NCBI GenBank assembly: GCA_031261015.1
Contig: JAISKG010000281.1
Coordinates: forward strand, 1-5,894
Length of the DNA: 5,894 bases
Direction: 5' to 3'
Origin: Dysgonamonadaceae bacterium
GTDB lineage: Bacteria > Bacteroidota > Bacteroidia > Bacteroidales > Azobacteroidaceae
The notes below the pieces were generated by a model. The model saw only the letters and a program-made list of their open reading frames with translations. It did not search any database and was not told the DNA's origin. The translations under genes were made by a program, and so were the position numbers. Numbering within the stretch: position 1 is the stretch's first letter; the number at the start of each line of letters is the position of its first letter. Below are positions 1 through 5,815 of the stretch, one piece after another.

Positions 1-5
1 ATGAT

Positions 6-692
6 ATGAAAAAAATCATCGTTGCTATCGACGGACATTCTTCTTGTGGCAAAAGTACTATGGCCAAAACGCTGGCTAAATCCATCGGTTACACGTATAT
101 CGACAGCGGGGCGATGTACCGTGCCGTCACTTTGTACAGTCTTGAACACGGATTTTTCCAAGGAGATCAATTGGATTTGGAAGCCTTGAAGAAAGAAATC
201 GATCTTATTCGAATCACGTTTAAAACCAACGAAACGACCGGACAATCGGAAACTTACCTGAACGGACGAAACGTGGAAAAACAAATCCGCCGTATGGAAG
301 TGGCCGATAAAGTAAGCATTATTGCCGCCGTCGGATTTGTGCGCGAAGCTTTGGTCAGGCAGCAGCAACGTATGGGTGAAGAAAAAGGCATTGTCATGGA
401 TGGTCGCGACATCGGCACGATTGTTTTTCCTGAAGCCGAACTGAAAATTTTCGTCACTGCTTCTCCCGAAATTCGGACGCAACGCCGTTACGACGAATTA
501 ACCGCCAAAGGCGACACTGTTGATTTTGAAGAAGTTTTACAAAATTTAATCAAGCGCGATCACATTGATTCTACAAGAAAAGACGGCCCCCTTCGCCAAG
601 CGAAAGACGCCGTAATTTTTGATAATTCCCATCAAACGATAGAGGAGCAAAACCGTTGGTTGCTCGAATTGTATCAGCAGCGATCAGCCTAA
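6..692 (+). CDS. cmk: Cytidylate kinase (CMP/dCMP kinase)
   Basis: This gene encodes the cytosolic kinase that transfers phosphate from ATP to CMP or dCMP in pyrimidine nucleotide salvage. The 228-residue protein is normal length for the family. A P-loop, GHSSCGKST, spans residues 10-18. The NMP-binding motif [10 protein letters not shown] (31-40) includes D33 and R39. The signature DGRDIGT is at 132-138, and Arg-rich lid residues are at R157, R160 and R161. The C-terminal CMP-binding segment has R184, D188 and R191 followed by KDGPL and a DAVIFDNS motif. By family knowledge, these last three match the E. coli cytidine-binding Arg/Asp/Arg set. The start is the ATG at 6, which gives the expected [11 protein letters not shown]-terminus; only five bases lie upstream, so no promoter can be judged. 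The 3' end overlaps the oppositely oriented rpoD by 9 bases. Confidence 0.97.
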   Translation: MKKIIVAIDGHSSCGKSTMAKTLAKSIGYTYIDSGAMYRAVTLYSLEHGFFQGDQLDLEALKKEIDLIRITFKTNETTGQSETYLNGRNVEKQIRRMEVADKVSIIAAVGFVREALVRQQQRMGEEKGIVMDGRDIGTIVFPEAELKIFVTASPEIRTQRRYDELTAKGDTVDFEEVLQNLIKRDHIDSTRKDGPLRQAKDAVIFDNSHQTIEEQNRWLLELYQQRSA

Positions 693-1544
693 ATAACTCT
701 TCAGCAGATCGTTTTTATTACTTGCTTTTAATCTCCGGATGGCTTTTTCTTTAATTTGACGAACGCGTTCGCGCGTTAAGCCGAATTTGTCGCCAATTTC
801 TTCCAAAGTCATTTCTTGCGAACCGATTCCAAAAAACATTTTGATAATGTCGCGTTCGCGTTCGCTTAACGTTGACAAGGCGCGATGAATTTCTTTCGAC
901 AAAGATTCGTTCATCAACGAACGGTCCGACATTGGCGCATCTTCATTTACCAGCACGTCCAGCAAACTGTTGTCCTCTCCTTCTACAAAAGGCGCATCCA
1001 CCGAAATATGGCGGCCGGAAACTTTCAGTGTATCCGAAATTTTATCGACCGGAATATCCAATTCTTCGGCCAATTCTTCAGGCGAAGGACGCCGTTCGTG
1101 TTCTTGTTCAAATTTGGAAAACGCTTTCGTAATTTTATTCAGCGAACCGACCTGATTCAAAGGTAAACGCACAATCCGCGATTGCTCGGCCAAAGCCTGC
1201 AAAATTGACTGCCGGATCCACCACACTGCATACGAAATAAATTTAAATCCGCGCGTTTCATCGAACTTTTCCGCCGCTTTGATTAATCCTAAATTGCCTT
1301 CATTGATCAAATCGGGAAGGCTTAACCCTTGATTTTGATATTGTTTTGCTACCGATACCACAAAACGGAGATTGGCGCGCGTCAGTTTTTCTAAAGCGGC
1401 GCGGTCGCCTCTTTTGATGGCTTGCGCCAATTCTACTTCTTCCTCGACTGTGATCAAATCTTCACGACCGATTTCCTGAAGGTATTTGTCCAGCGAAGCG
1501 CTTTCGCGGTTGGTAATTGATTTTGTAATTTTTAATTGCCTCAT
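684..1544 (-). CDS. rpoD: Primary (housekeeping) RNA polymerase sigma factor, sigma-70 family
   Basis: This is the main sigma subunit directing RNA polymerase to housekeeping promoters. The 286-residue protein lacks region 1.1 and the long acidic insert of E. coli RpoD, as is typical of Bacteroidota. Region 1.2 is at about 11-45. Region 2 runs about 47-117 and contains [13 protein letters not shown] and the -10 recognition stretch [10 protein letters not shown] (105-114). Region 3 covers about 125-200. Region 4.2 is a helix-turn-helix at about 245-273 ([20 protein letters not shown]). I chose the ATG at 1542-1544 because the product then begins [15 protein letters not shown], the family N-terminus. 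An in-frame ATG at 1587-1589 would add 15 residues but lies upstream of the promoter -7 element. The 3' end converges on cmk with overlapping stop codons. Bacteroidota literature also calls this gene sigA. Confidence 0.96.
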   Translation of the reverse strand: MRQLKITKSITNRESASLDKYLQEIGREDLITVEEEVELAQAIKRGDRAALEKLTRANLRFVVSVAKQYQNQGLSLPDLINEGNLGLIKAAEKFDETRGFKFISYAVWWIRQSILQALAEQSRIVRLPLNQVGSLNKITKAFSKFEQEHERRPSPEELAEELDIPVDKISDTLKVSGRHISVDAPFVEGEDNSLLDVLVNEDAPMSDRSLMNESLSKEIHRALSTLSERERDIIKMFFGIGSQEMTLEEIGDKFGLTRERVRQIKEKAIRRLKASNKNDLLKSYLG

Positions 1545-1576
1545 TTGATCAATTTTATTGCAGTGCAAAAGAGTTG

Positions 1577-1608
1577 CAAAGGTAGTCATTTAAATCCGGA
1601 TTCGGAAA
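1577..1608 (-). promoter_or_regulatory. rpoD promoter, Bacteroidota type
   Basis: On the minus strand TACCTTTG occupies 1584-1577 and matches the Bacteroidota -7 consensus TAnnTTTG. A TTTC at 1608-1605, about 20 bases upstream, is a near match to the -33 TTTG. Transcription would start near 1570, leaving a leader of about 25 bases before the rpoD ATG at 1544. The -7 element sits in the identical 12-mer ACTACCTTTGCA that also occurs at the rplY promoter. The exact start site is inferred. Confidence 0.7.
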
Positions 1609-1623
1609 TAAATGACTACTTTT
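1578..1623 (-). terminator. Long hairpin after htrA, likely its terminator, overlapping the rpoD promoter
   Basis: Bases 1578-1592 pair with 1609-1623 over 15 positions (one G-T wobble). An A-A/A-A mismatch pair follows, then TCCG (1595-1598) against CGGA (1603-1606) around a GATT loop. The hairpin starts about 15 bases beyond the htrA stop codon in the htrA reading direction. It has an A-rich 5' flank and a short CCTTT 3' flank, so it looks like a terminator with a weak U-tract. On the opposite strand the 3' arm ends in TTTT, so it may act both ways. It also lies between and across the -33 and -7 elements of rpoD, so a role as an operator is an alternative. Confidence 0.6.
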
Positions 1624-1637
1624 ATTCTACCAAATTT

Positions 1638-3167
1638 TTAGTTATTCAAATCCAAAGCGTAATATTCCACTCGTTTGTTGTCGGAATAAAAACCTTTGAT
1701 GTAAAGGCCGCGATCGTCGGGATCTTGTTTCAACACAGCTTCCACAATTTTTACGATAGTTTCCGATGAAGAAATACGTGTGTCGTTGGCTGTCAAGAGG
1801 ATAAATCCATTCTTGATGCCGGCGGCTTTCAATTTTCCGTCTTTCAAATCGGTGACTTCTACACCATAGTTAATACCCAAGCGCGTTTTGTCTTCTTTAC
1901 TTAATTCCTTGAAAGTCGCACCCAAAAGATCAGCCGGCGATTGGTATTTGATGGCTGTAGTTGTCCCTTGGTCGTTTTTCAATTCCACTTTGTAGGATTT
2001 GGAATCGCTGCCTCGCTGCACTTCCACGTTGACTTTATCACCCGGACTGTAGCGGCTCAATTGTTCCTGCAATTCGGCAAAGTTTTTCACTTTCACCGAG
2101 TTGATGGCCGTGATAACGTCGCCTTCCTGAACACCGGCTTTTTGCGCCGAACTGTTGGTCGAAAATCCGCCAACGTAAACGCCTTCGCGCACTTTCAATT
2201 TGTCGTATTTCTCAGGCTCTTTTTCTTTCAAAGCAGGCAGTTCGATGACCGACACGCCCAACAAAGCCCGTTGCACGATACCATATTGTTTAATATCGGA
2301 AATCACTTTTTTCACGATACTGATAGGAATTGCGAAAGAATATCCGACAAAATTTCCGGTTTCGGAATAAATGGCAGTATTGATGCCCACCAATTCTCCG
2401 CGCGTGTTGACCAATGCGCCGCCGCTATTGCCCGGATTTACCGCAGCATCTGTTTGGATGTACGATTCGATGCGTTGCTGCGTTTGCGCGCCGATATTGG
2501 AACGTCCTCTGGAAGACGCAAATAAGCTTCCACGACCTTTAGCGCTTACAATTCCGGCAGTTACAGTTGAAGTGAGATTAAACGGATTGCCGACGGCGAG
2601 CACCCACTCCCCTATTTTCAAGGCGTCGGAATCGCCGAACGGAATTACCGGGAAATTTTTTCCTTCGATTTTCAAAAGCGCCACGTCGGTCGAAGCGTCG
2701 CTTCCAACGAGTTTTGCCTTATATACTTGATCGTCGTTGGTTGTCACTTCGATTTCGTCGGCGCCATCAATCACATGATGATTCGTTACGATATAACCAT
2801 CGTTGGAAATAATCACGCCCGAACCGAATCCTACTTTCGGTTGCGCTTGATATTGAGGAGCTTGACCTCCGAAGAAAAATTCAAACGGATCGAAAAATTC
2901 GCGGCCTCCGCCTCGCTGCTGACTCGGCTTTGCTACTGATTTGATATGGACTACGCCGTGAATACTCCGTTCGGCGGCGGCCGTAAAATCCGTATTTTCA
3001 GCGGCTACAGTCATCCCCACCGGATAAAATCCCGTTTGATCAAATCCGTCGGTTGTTGCAAAACTGCGGTTGTTTCTATTCAAGTAAGAGTATGTTCCGA
3101 GAGCTACTCCTGCGCTTAAAACGCTGACCAATAGAAAACTAAAAATTAATTTCAAATTACTTTTCAT
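1638..3167 (-). CDS. htrA: Periplasmic serine endoprotease, DegP/DegQ (HtrA) family
   Basis: This is an envelope quality-control protease/chaperone of family S1C, degrading misfolded periplasmic proteins. The 509-residue protein begins with a basic N-terminus and a hydrophobic segment (about 6-29), read as a signal peptide or a membrane anchor; no clear cleavage site stands out. A Gly/Phe-rich loop at about 83-104 corresponds to the regulatory LA loop. The trypsin-like domain spans about 60-295, with the catalytic triad inferred as H131 (TNHHV), D161 (STDVALL) and S248 (NPGNSGG). Two PDZ domains follow: PDZ1 at about 300-395 (starting near LLGVSV) and PDZ2 at about 410-505. Two PDZ domains fit DegP or DegQ rather than DegS. 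The start ATG at 3165-3167 follows an AT-rich leader with no Shine-Dalgarno. The gene is followed closely by a hairpin and rpoD on the same strand. Confidence 0.94.
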   Translation of the reverse strand: MKSNLKLIFSFLLVSVLSAGVALGTYSYLNRNNRSFATTDGFDQTGFYPVGMTVAAENTDFTAAAERSIHGVVHIKSVAKPSQQRGGGREFFDPFEFFFGGQAPQYQAQPKVGFGSGVIISNDGYIVTNHHVIDGADEIEVTTNDDQVYKAKLVGSDASTDVALLKIEGKNFPVIPFGDSDALKIGEWVLAVGNPFNLTSTVTAGIVSAKGRGSLFASSRGRSNIGAQTQQRIESYIQTDAAVNPGNSGGALVNTRGELVGINTAIYSETGNFVGYSFAIPISIVKKVISDIKQYGIVQRALLGVSVIELPALKEKEPEKYDKLKVREGVYVGGFSTNSSAQKAGVQEGDVITAINSVKVKNFAELQEQLSRYSPGDKVNVEVQRGSDSKSYKVELKNDQGTTTAIKYQSPADLLGATFKELSKEDKTRLGINYGVEVTDLKDGKLKAAGIKNGFILLTANDTRISSSETIVKIVEAVLKQDPDDRGLYIKGFYSDNKRVEYYALDLNN

Positions 3168-3214
3168 ATTCGTTTAGTGTTTAATTAGTATTGATTTTTT
3201 ATTTATTCTCACTC

Positions 3215-3229
3215 ATTTGTTATACAAAT
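3215..3229. repeat. Short inverted repeat upstream of htrA
   Basis: ATTTGT (3215-3220) and ACAAAT (3224-3229) form a perfect dyad with a three-base spacer, about 50-60 bases upstream of the htrA start codon. It overlaps the candidate htrA -7 region, so it could be an operator. In AT-rich sequence a dyad of this size can arise by chance. Confidence 0.3.
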
Positions 3230-3375
3230 AACGTACTAAAATCGTTTCTGATGTATGAATTTTAACATTTTTAACCGTGAAAATGGGAACTTAATTCAAT
3301 TTAACAGAAAGGACTGACATAATTACATTCCTTAAATTTTTTCGTCATAAAATTTTATTTTTGAAAATATTTTAC

Positions 3376-3383
3376 GTCCTTTG
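3376..3383 (+). promoter_or_regulatory. Possible pepE -7 promoter element
   Basis: GTCCTTTG followed by CA matches the TTTG half of the TAnnTTTG element and the CCTTTGCA core shared with the rpoD and rplY promoters, but the leading TA is missing. A TTTG at 3360-3363 is too close to be a standard -33 element. If used, transcription would begin near 3389, only a few bases before the pepE ATG at 3396, giving a nearly leaderless mRNA. Confidence 0.35.
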
Positions 3384-3395
3384 CAAAAAAACAAT

Positions 3396-4100
3396 ATGAA
3401 ACTATTATTGATCAGCAATTCCACCAATCCGGGCGAAGCTTATCTGGATTGGCCTAAAGAATTTATACAAAAGTTTTTAGGAAACGAGCCGGTGAATGCT
3501 TTGTTCATTCCTTACGCGGCTGTCACTTTCAGTTACGACGAATACGAAGCTAAAGTTGAGCGACGTTTTGCGGCAATCGGACATCACGTCACGAGTATTC
3601 ATCATTTCGACGATCCCGTACGAGCTGTGCAAGAAGCAAAAGCGATTGTTGTCGGCGGCGGCAATACGTGGCGATTGGTGCAGCAGCTGTATCAAAATGA
3701 ATTGATAGAACCAATTCGTCGTCAAGCAATTGCAGGAGTTCCTTACATCGGCTGGAGCGCGGGAAGCAACATTGCCTGTCCTACCCTTCGCACGACGAAC
3801 GATATGCCGGTTGTTGATCCGTTTTCATTCTATACTTTGAATTTGATTCCTTTCCAGATCAATCCGCATTTTTTGGACACGCATCCCGAAGGTTTTGGTG
3901 GAGAAACGCGCGAAGACCGCATCAATGAGTTTATTACGATTAATCCGGAAGTTTATGTGTTGGGATTGCGGGAAGCTACTCTGCTGCAATTGGAAAACCG
4001 GCAATTAAATTTAGCAGGAAATAAAACCGCGCGACTTTTTCACTATGGCGATTCGCCTCGCGAATTATCGGTAGGCGAGGATCTTTCTTTTCTAATTTGA
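3396..4100 (+). CDS. pepE: Dipeptidase E (alpha-aspartyl dipeptidase), peptidase family S51
   Basis: This cytosolic serine peptidase hydrolyses dipeptides with an N-terminal aspartate (Asp-Xaa). The 234-residue product is close to the 229-residue Salmonella PepE. It opens with the family start MKLLLISNSTNPGEAYL and has the glycine loop VVGGGNTW (85-92). The nucleophile elbow is IGWSAGSN (118-125, Ser121), followed by TTNDMPVVDP with D136 and QINPHF with H158. These align one position off the Salmonella Ser120/Asp135/His157 residues. The ATG at 3396 was chosen because an alternative TTG at 3381 adds five non-family residues and overlaps the possible promoter element. The gene is probably transcribed alone: it diverges from htrA, and rplY downstream has its own promoter. 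Confidence 0.95.
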   Translation: MKLLLISNSTNPGEAYLDWPKEFIQKFLGNEPVNALFIPYAAVTFSYDEYEAKVERRFAAIGHHVTSIHHFDDPVRAVQEAKAIVVGGGNTWRLVQQLYQNELIEPIRRQAIAGVPYIGWSAGSNIACPTLRTTNDMPVVDPFSFYTLNLIPFQINPHFLDTHPEGFGGETREDRINEFITINPEVYVLGLREATLLQLENRQLNLAGNKTARLFHYGDSPRELSVGEDLSFLI

Positions 4101-4129
4101 AAGACAAAAAATTTTTACTCGCTTAACTA

Positions 4130-4160
4130 TTTTTTCTCAATAAAAAAAACACTACCTTTG
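4130..4160 (+). promoter_or_regulatory. rplY promoter, Bacteroidota type
   Basis: TACCTTTG at 4153-4160 is a full match to the -7 consensus TAnnTTTG. A T-run at 4130-4135 sits at the right distance (about 19 bases) for the -33 TTTG element but is a loose match. The predicted start near 4166-4168 gives a 5' UTR of about 70 bases that contains the leader helix described separately. The surrounding ACTACCTTTGCA is identical to that at the rpoD promoter. No convincing terminator for pepE is seen between 4101 and 4130. Confidence 0.75.
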
Positions 4161-4178
4161 CACCGCTTTTAAAATTCC

Positions 4179-4222
4179 GTGTGATGGGAGGTTAAGAAGC
4201 AAATCTTAATTTTGAGTAACAC
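4179..4222 (+). promoter_or_regulatory. rplY 5' UTR hairpin resembling 5S rRNA loop E (putative L25 autoregulatory leader)
   Basis: Bases 4179-4197 and 4204-4222 face each other without bulges around the loop AGCAAA (4198-4203). The top of the helix is six Watson-Crick pairs (UUAAGA with UCUUAA). Below it come G-U, G-U, A-U and G-U pairs. The base is GUGU with ACAC. Between lies GAUGG (4183-4187) opposite GAGUA (4214-4218), giving G-A, A-U, U-G, G-A and G-G oppositions. From established structure, E. coli 5S loop E has the same five oppositions in the same order (G72-A104 to G76-G100), and L25 binds that loop. The last two loop E pairs (U77-A99, A78-G98) are not matched. The helix ends 13 bases before the rplY AUG. 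Autoregulation is inferred; the base matches are seen. Confidence 0.6.
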
Positions 4223-4235
4223 AAACAATTAAACA

Positions 4236-4802
4236 ATGAAAACATTTCAATTAGAAGGTGCTAAAAGAGAAGGCACCGGCAAAAAAGCCGCTAAGACGTA
4301 TCGCAAAAGTGCATTGATTCCCTGCGTATTGTATGGAGGAGAAGAAGTAGTTCATTTCACCGTGAAACAAGAAGGAATCCGTAAATTAATTTACACTCCC
4401 GAAGTTTTTATCGTTAACTTGACAATCGAAGGGAAAGCTTATACGGCAATCTTGAAAGATTCTCAATATCAACCGGTAACGGATACGTTGCTGCATGCCG
4501 ATTTTCAACAAATCTTTGCAGATAAACCTGTGATCATCGAAATTCCGGTGGTTTTGGAAGGCTTGGCCGAAGGCGTAAAAGCGGGAGGTAAACTTTCGCT
4601 CGAAACCAGAAAACTGAAAGTGAAAGGCTTATACAAGAATTTCCCTGAAAAATTAGCAATCAATACAGAACATTTAGGTTTGGGTAAAACGATTCAAGTG
4701 GGCGAATTGCAATTCGACAACCTCGAACTCTTAAATGCAAAAGACAGTGTGGTTGCCGCCATCAAGATGACTCGCGCCGCCCGAGGAACCGCTAACAGCT
4801 GA
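4236..4802 (+). CDS. rplY: 50S ribosomal protein L25, long CTC/TL5 form
   Basis: This ribosomal protein binds loop E of 5S rRNA in the central protuberance of the 50S subunit. The 188-residue protein is the two-domain CTC/TL5 form. The N-terminal L25 beta-barrel domain (about 4-92) includes the RNA-binding stretch [19 protein letters not shown] (11-29), VLYGG (31-35) and [17 protein letters not shown] (74-90). The C-terminal TL5 domain (about 98-182) contains [16 protein letters not shown]. coli L25 has only the first domain. The ATG at 4236 follows an A-rich, Shine-Dalgarno-free leader, normal for Bacteroidota. The stop TGA shares its last A with the ATG of pth, implying translational coupling. 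A leader helix upstream may give feedback control. Confidence 0.96.
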   Translation: MKTFQLEGAKREGTGKKAAKTYRKSALIPCVLYGGEEVVHFTVKQEGIRKLIYTPEVFIVNLTIEGKAYTAILKDSQYQPVTDTLLHADFQQIFADKPVIIEIPVVLEGLAEGVKAGGKLSLETRKLKVKGLYKNFPEKLAINTEHLGLGKTIQVGELQFDNLELLNAKDSVVAAIKMTRAARGTANS

Positions 4803-5368
4803 TGAAATACTTAATTACCGGTTTAGGAAACATCGGACGAGAATACGAAAAAACCCGCCACAACATCGGGTTCATCACATTGGACACTTTCGCAAAAGTG
4901 TCCAATGTCGTTTTTGACGTCAATAAACGCTACGGAGCCATTGCCGAAGTGAAGGTTAAGAATAAGCATTTGGTTCTATTAAAGCCTTCTACATACATGA
5001 ATGCGAGTGGGGATGCCGTGCGTTACTGGCTGCAAAAAGAAAAAATACCGATCGAAAATCTGCTCGTTGTCGTGGATGATCTCGCGCTTCCGTTCGGTTC
5101 ACTCCGGCTGAAACCTCAAGGAAGCGATGCCGGACACAACGGATTGAAGCACATTCAATATATTCTAAATACTCAGAATTACAATCGTTTACGATTCGGA
5201 ATAGGCAACGATTTCCCTACCGGACGGCAAATCGATTACGTGCTGGGCAATTTTACGGAAGAAGAAGAAAAACTCTTGCCCGAACGCATCGACAAAGCAG
5301 TGGAAATAATCAAAAGTTTTGCGTTGGCCGGCGTGGAAATTACAATGAATCAGTTCAATAAAAAATAA
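4802..5368 (+). CDS. pth: Peptidyl-tRNA hydrolase
   Basis: This essential cytosolic enzyme cleaves the ester bond of peptidyl-tRNAs released from stalled ribosomes, recycling tRNA. The 188-residue protein is normal length. Active-site residues are visible at N10 (GLGNIG, 7-12), H20 (TRHNIGF), N67 ([10 protein letters not shown], 61-70), D93 ([11 protein letters not shown]) and N113 ([11 protein letters not shown]). These match E. coli N10, H20, N68, D93 and N114. The usual GG before the last motif is SD here, which I recall as normal in Bacteroidota homologues. The conserved C-terminus ends ITMNQFNKK. The start ATG overlaps the rplY stop by one base, and the stop TAA directly abuts the next ATG. 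Codons about 26-43 contain strong inverted repeats, reported separately, without disturbing the reading frame. Confidence 0.97.
   Translation: MKYLITGLGNIGREYEKTRHNIGFITLDTFAKVSNVVFDVNKRYGAIAEVKVKNKHLVLLKPSTYMNASGDAVRYWLQKEKIPIENLLVVVDDLALPFGSLRLKPQGSDAGHNGLKHIQYILNTQNYNRLRFGIGNDFPTGRQIDYVLGNFTEEEEKLLPERIDKAVEIIKSFALAGVEITMNQFNKK
4877..4915 (+). repeat. Perfect 14-bp inverted repeat with T-run inside pth (possible intragenic terminator)
   Basis: ACATTGGACACTTT (4877-4890) and AAAGTGTCCAATGT (4895-4908) are perfect reverse complements around the loop CGCA (4891-4894). Two bases later comes TTTTT (4911-4915). This has the layout of an intrinsic terminator lying about 75 bases into pth, though the stem is only about one-third G+C. 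The encoded residues (near [10 protein letters not shown]) look normal for Pth, so it is not an insertion. Termination or attenuation is inferred from shape alone. Confidence 0.5.
4909..4929. repeat. Near-perfect palindrome adjoining the pth inverted repeat
   Basis: CGTTTTTGAC (4909-4918) is followed directly by its reverse complement GTCAATAAACG (4919-4929), interrupted by a single extra T at 4924. The centre TTGACGTCAA (4914-4923) is a perfect 10-base palindrome. As RNA, a hairpin with an ACGU loop would compete for the T5 run of the preceding repeat. It lies within pth codons about 36-43. Confidence 0.4.
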
Positions 5369-5788
5369 ATGAACGAAGTACGCATTGATAAATGGATGTG
5401 GGCTGTTCGCATTTTCAAAACACGGACGATTGCCGTAGAAGCCTGCAAGAAAAACCGCGTAAAGGTCAATAATGTCGTCGTGAAACCTTCGCGCATGGTG
5501 AAAGCAGGAGATGTGATTCAAGTAGCGAAACCGCCCATAACTTATTCATTCAAAGTAATTAATCTCACAGTAAACCGCATCGGAGCAAAATTAGTTCCCG
5601 AATATCTGGAAAACATTACGCCGCCGGAACAATATGCGCTCTTGGAATTGCAAAAAATCGGCGGATTTATCGACCGCGCTCACGGAACCGGTCGCCCGAC
5701 GAAAAAAGACCGGCGCGATTTGGACGAATGGAATTCTCCTCTCTATATCGATGATTCGTTTGATTTTGATTTCGACTTTGAGGAATAA
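5369..5788 (+). CDS. hslR: S4-domain RNA-binding protein, Hsp15-like
   Basis: This is a small ribosome-associated RNA-binding protein of the Hsp15 family. In E. coli, Hsp15 binds 50S subunits that carry a stuck peptidyl-tRNA and helps recycle them; the same role here is inferred. The 139-residue protein has an S4 domain at about 4-65, starting VRIDKWMWAVRIFKTRTIA and including KPSRMVKAGDVI (39-50). The Hsp15-like basic motif RPTKKDRRDLDEW is at 109-121. The last 12 residues (128-139) form an acidic Phe/Asp repeat, DDSFDFDFDFEE, not present in E. coli Hsp15. The ATG immediately follows the pth stop with no gap and no Shine-Dalgarno, so translational coupling is likely. Family membership is firm; the orthologous symbol is less certain. 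Confidence 0.85.
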   Translation: MNEVRIDKWMWAVRIFKTRTIAVEACKKNRVKVNNVVVKPSRMVKAGDVIQVAKPPITYSFKVINLTVNRIGAKLVPEYLENITPPEQYALLELQKIGGFIDRAHGTGRPTKKDRRDLDEWNSPLYIDDSFDFDFDFEE

Positions 5789-5798
5789 ATCAATTCGT

Positions 5799-5815
5799 TA
5801 TCATTCATGATGATA
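5799..5815. repeat. Small hairpin at the convergent S4-protein/rlmH junction
   Basis: TATCAT (5799-5804) and ATGATA (5810-5815) form a six-base dyad with a five-base loop, covering the rlmH stop codon just after the S4-protein gene. It could contribute to bidirectional termination, but there is no T-run and the stem is weak. Confidence 0.25.

Larger units (their letters stand above)
3168..3395. other. Divergent intergenic region between htrA and pepE
   Basis: This 228-base AT-rich gap must hold the promoters for htrA (leftward) and pepE (rightward). No open frame in it is credible. For htrA the best candidate is a partial -7 element, TTATTTG, on the minus strand at 3231-3225, about 60 bases upstream of its ATG; it matches only part of TAnnTTTG. 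A perfect 12-base palindrome, ATAAAATTTTAT, sits at 3347-3358 but is pure A/T and may be chance. I see no small RNA gene. Confidence 0.5.

Noticed and set aside
681..719. CGATC/GATCG dyad followed by TTTTTATTA as a cmk terminator
   Set aside because: The stem is only 5 bp with a 21-base loop, too weak to annotate as an intrinsic terminator.
872..1166. Overlapping open frames on the plus strand opposite rpoD
   Set aside because: They are low-complexity antisense translations of conserved sigma factor regions, with no promoter or homology visible.
1545..1589. In-frame 15-residue N-terminal extension of rpoD starting at an upstream ATG
   Set aside because: The ATG at 1587-1589 lies upstream of the -7 element at 1577-1584 and would not be in the mRNA. 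The family N-terminus begins at the ATG at 1544.
1941..2525. A 194-codon open frame on the plus strand opposite htrA
   Set aside because: The translation is Phe- and Arg-rich with no recognisable domain. It is the antisense shadow of a clearly real protease gene.
3347..3358. Perfect palindrome ATAAAATTTTAT upstream of pepE
   Set aside because: It is all A/T in a very AT-rich gap, so chance occurrence is likely and there is no supporting context.
3381..3395. TTG start giving a five-residue longer PepE
   Set aside because: The ATG at 3396 gives the exact family N-terminus, and the TTG is part of a possible promoter element.
5109..5140. Loss of the GG before the last Pth motif (SDAGHNGL instead of GGGHNGL-like)
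   Set aside because: The catalytic Asn is retained and, as far as I recall, Bacteroidota Pth proteins commonly have this SD variant, so it is not evidence of altered function.
5189..5521. A 110-codon minus-strand open frame across the pth/S4-protein junction
   Set aside because: It is antisense to two well-supported genes and its His/Phe-rich product resembles nothing I recognise.
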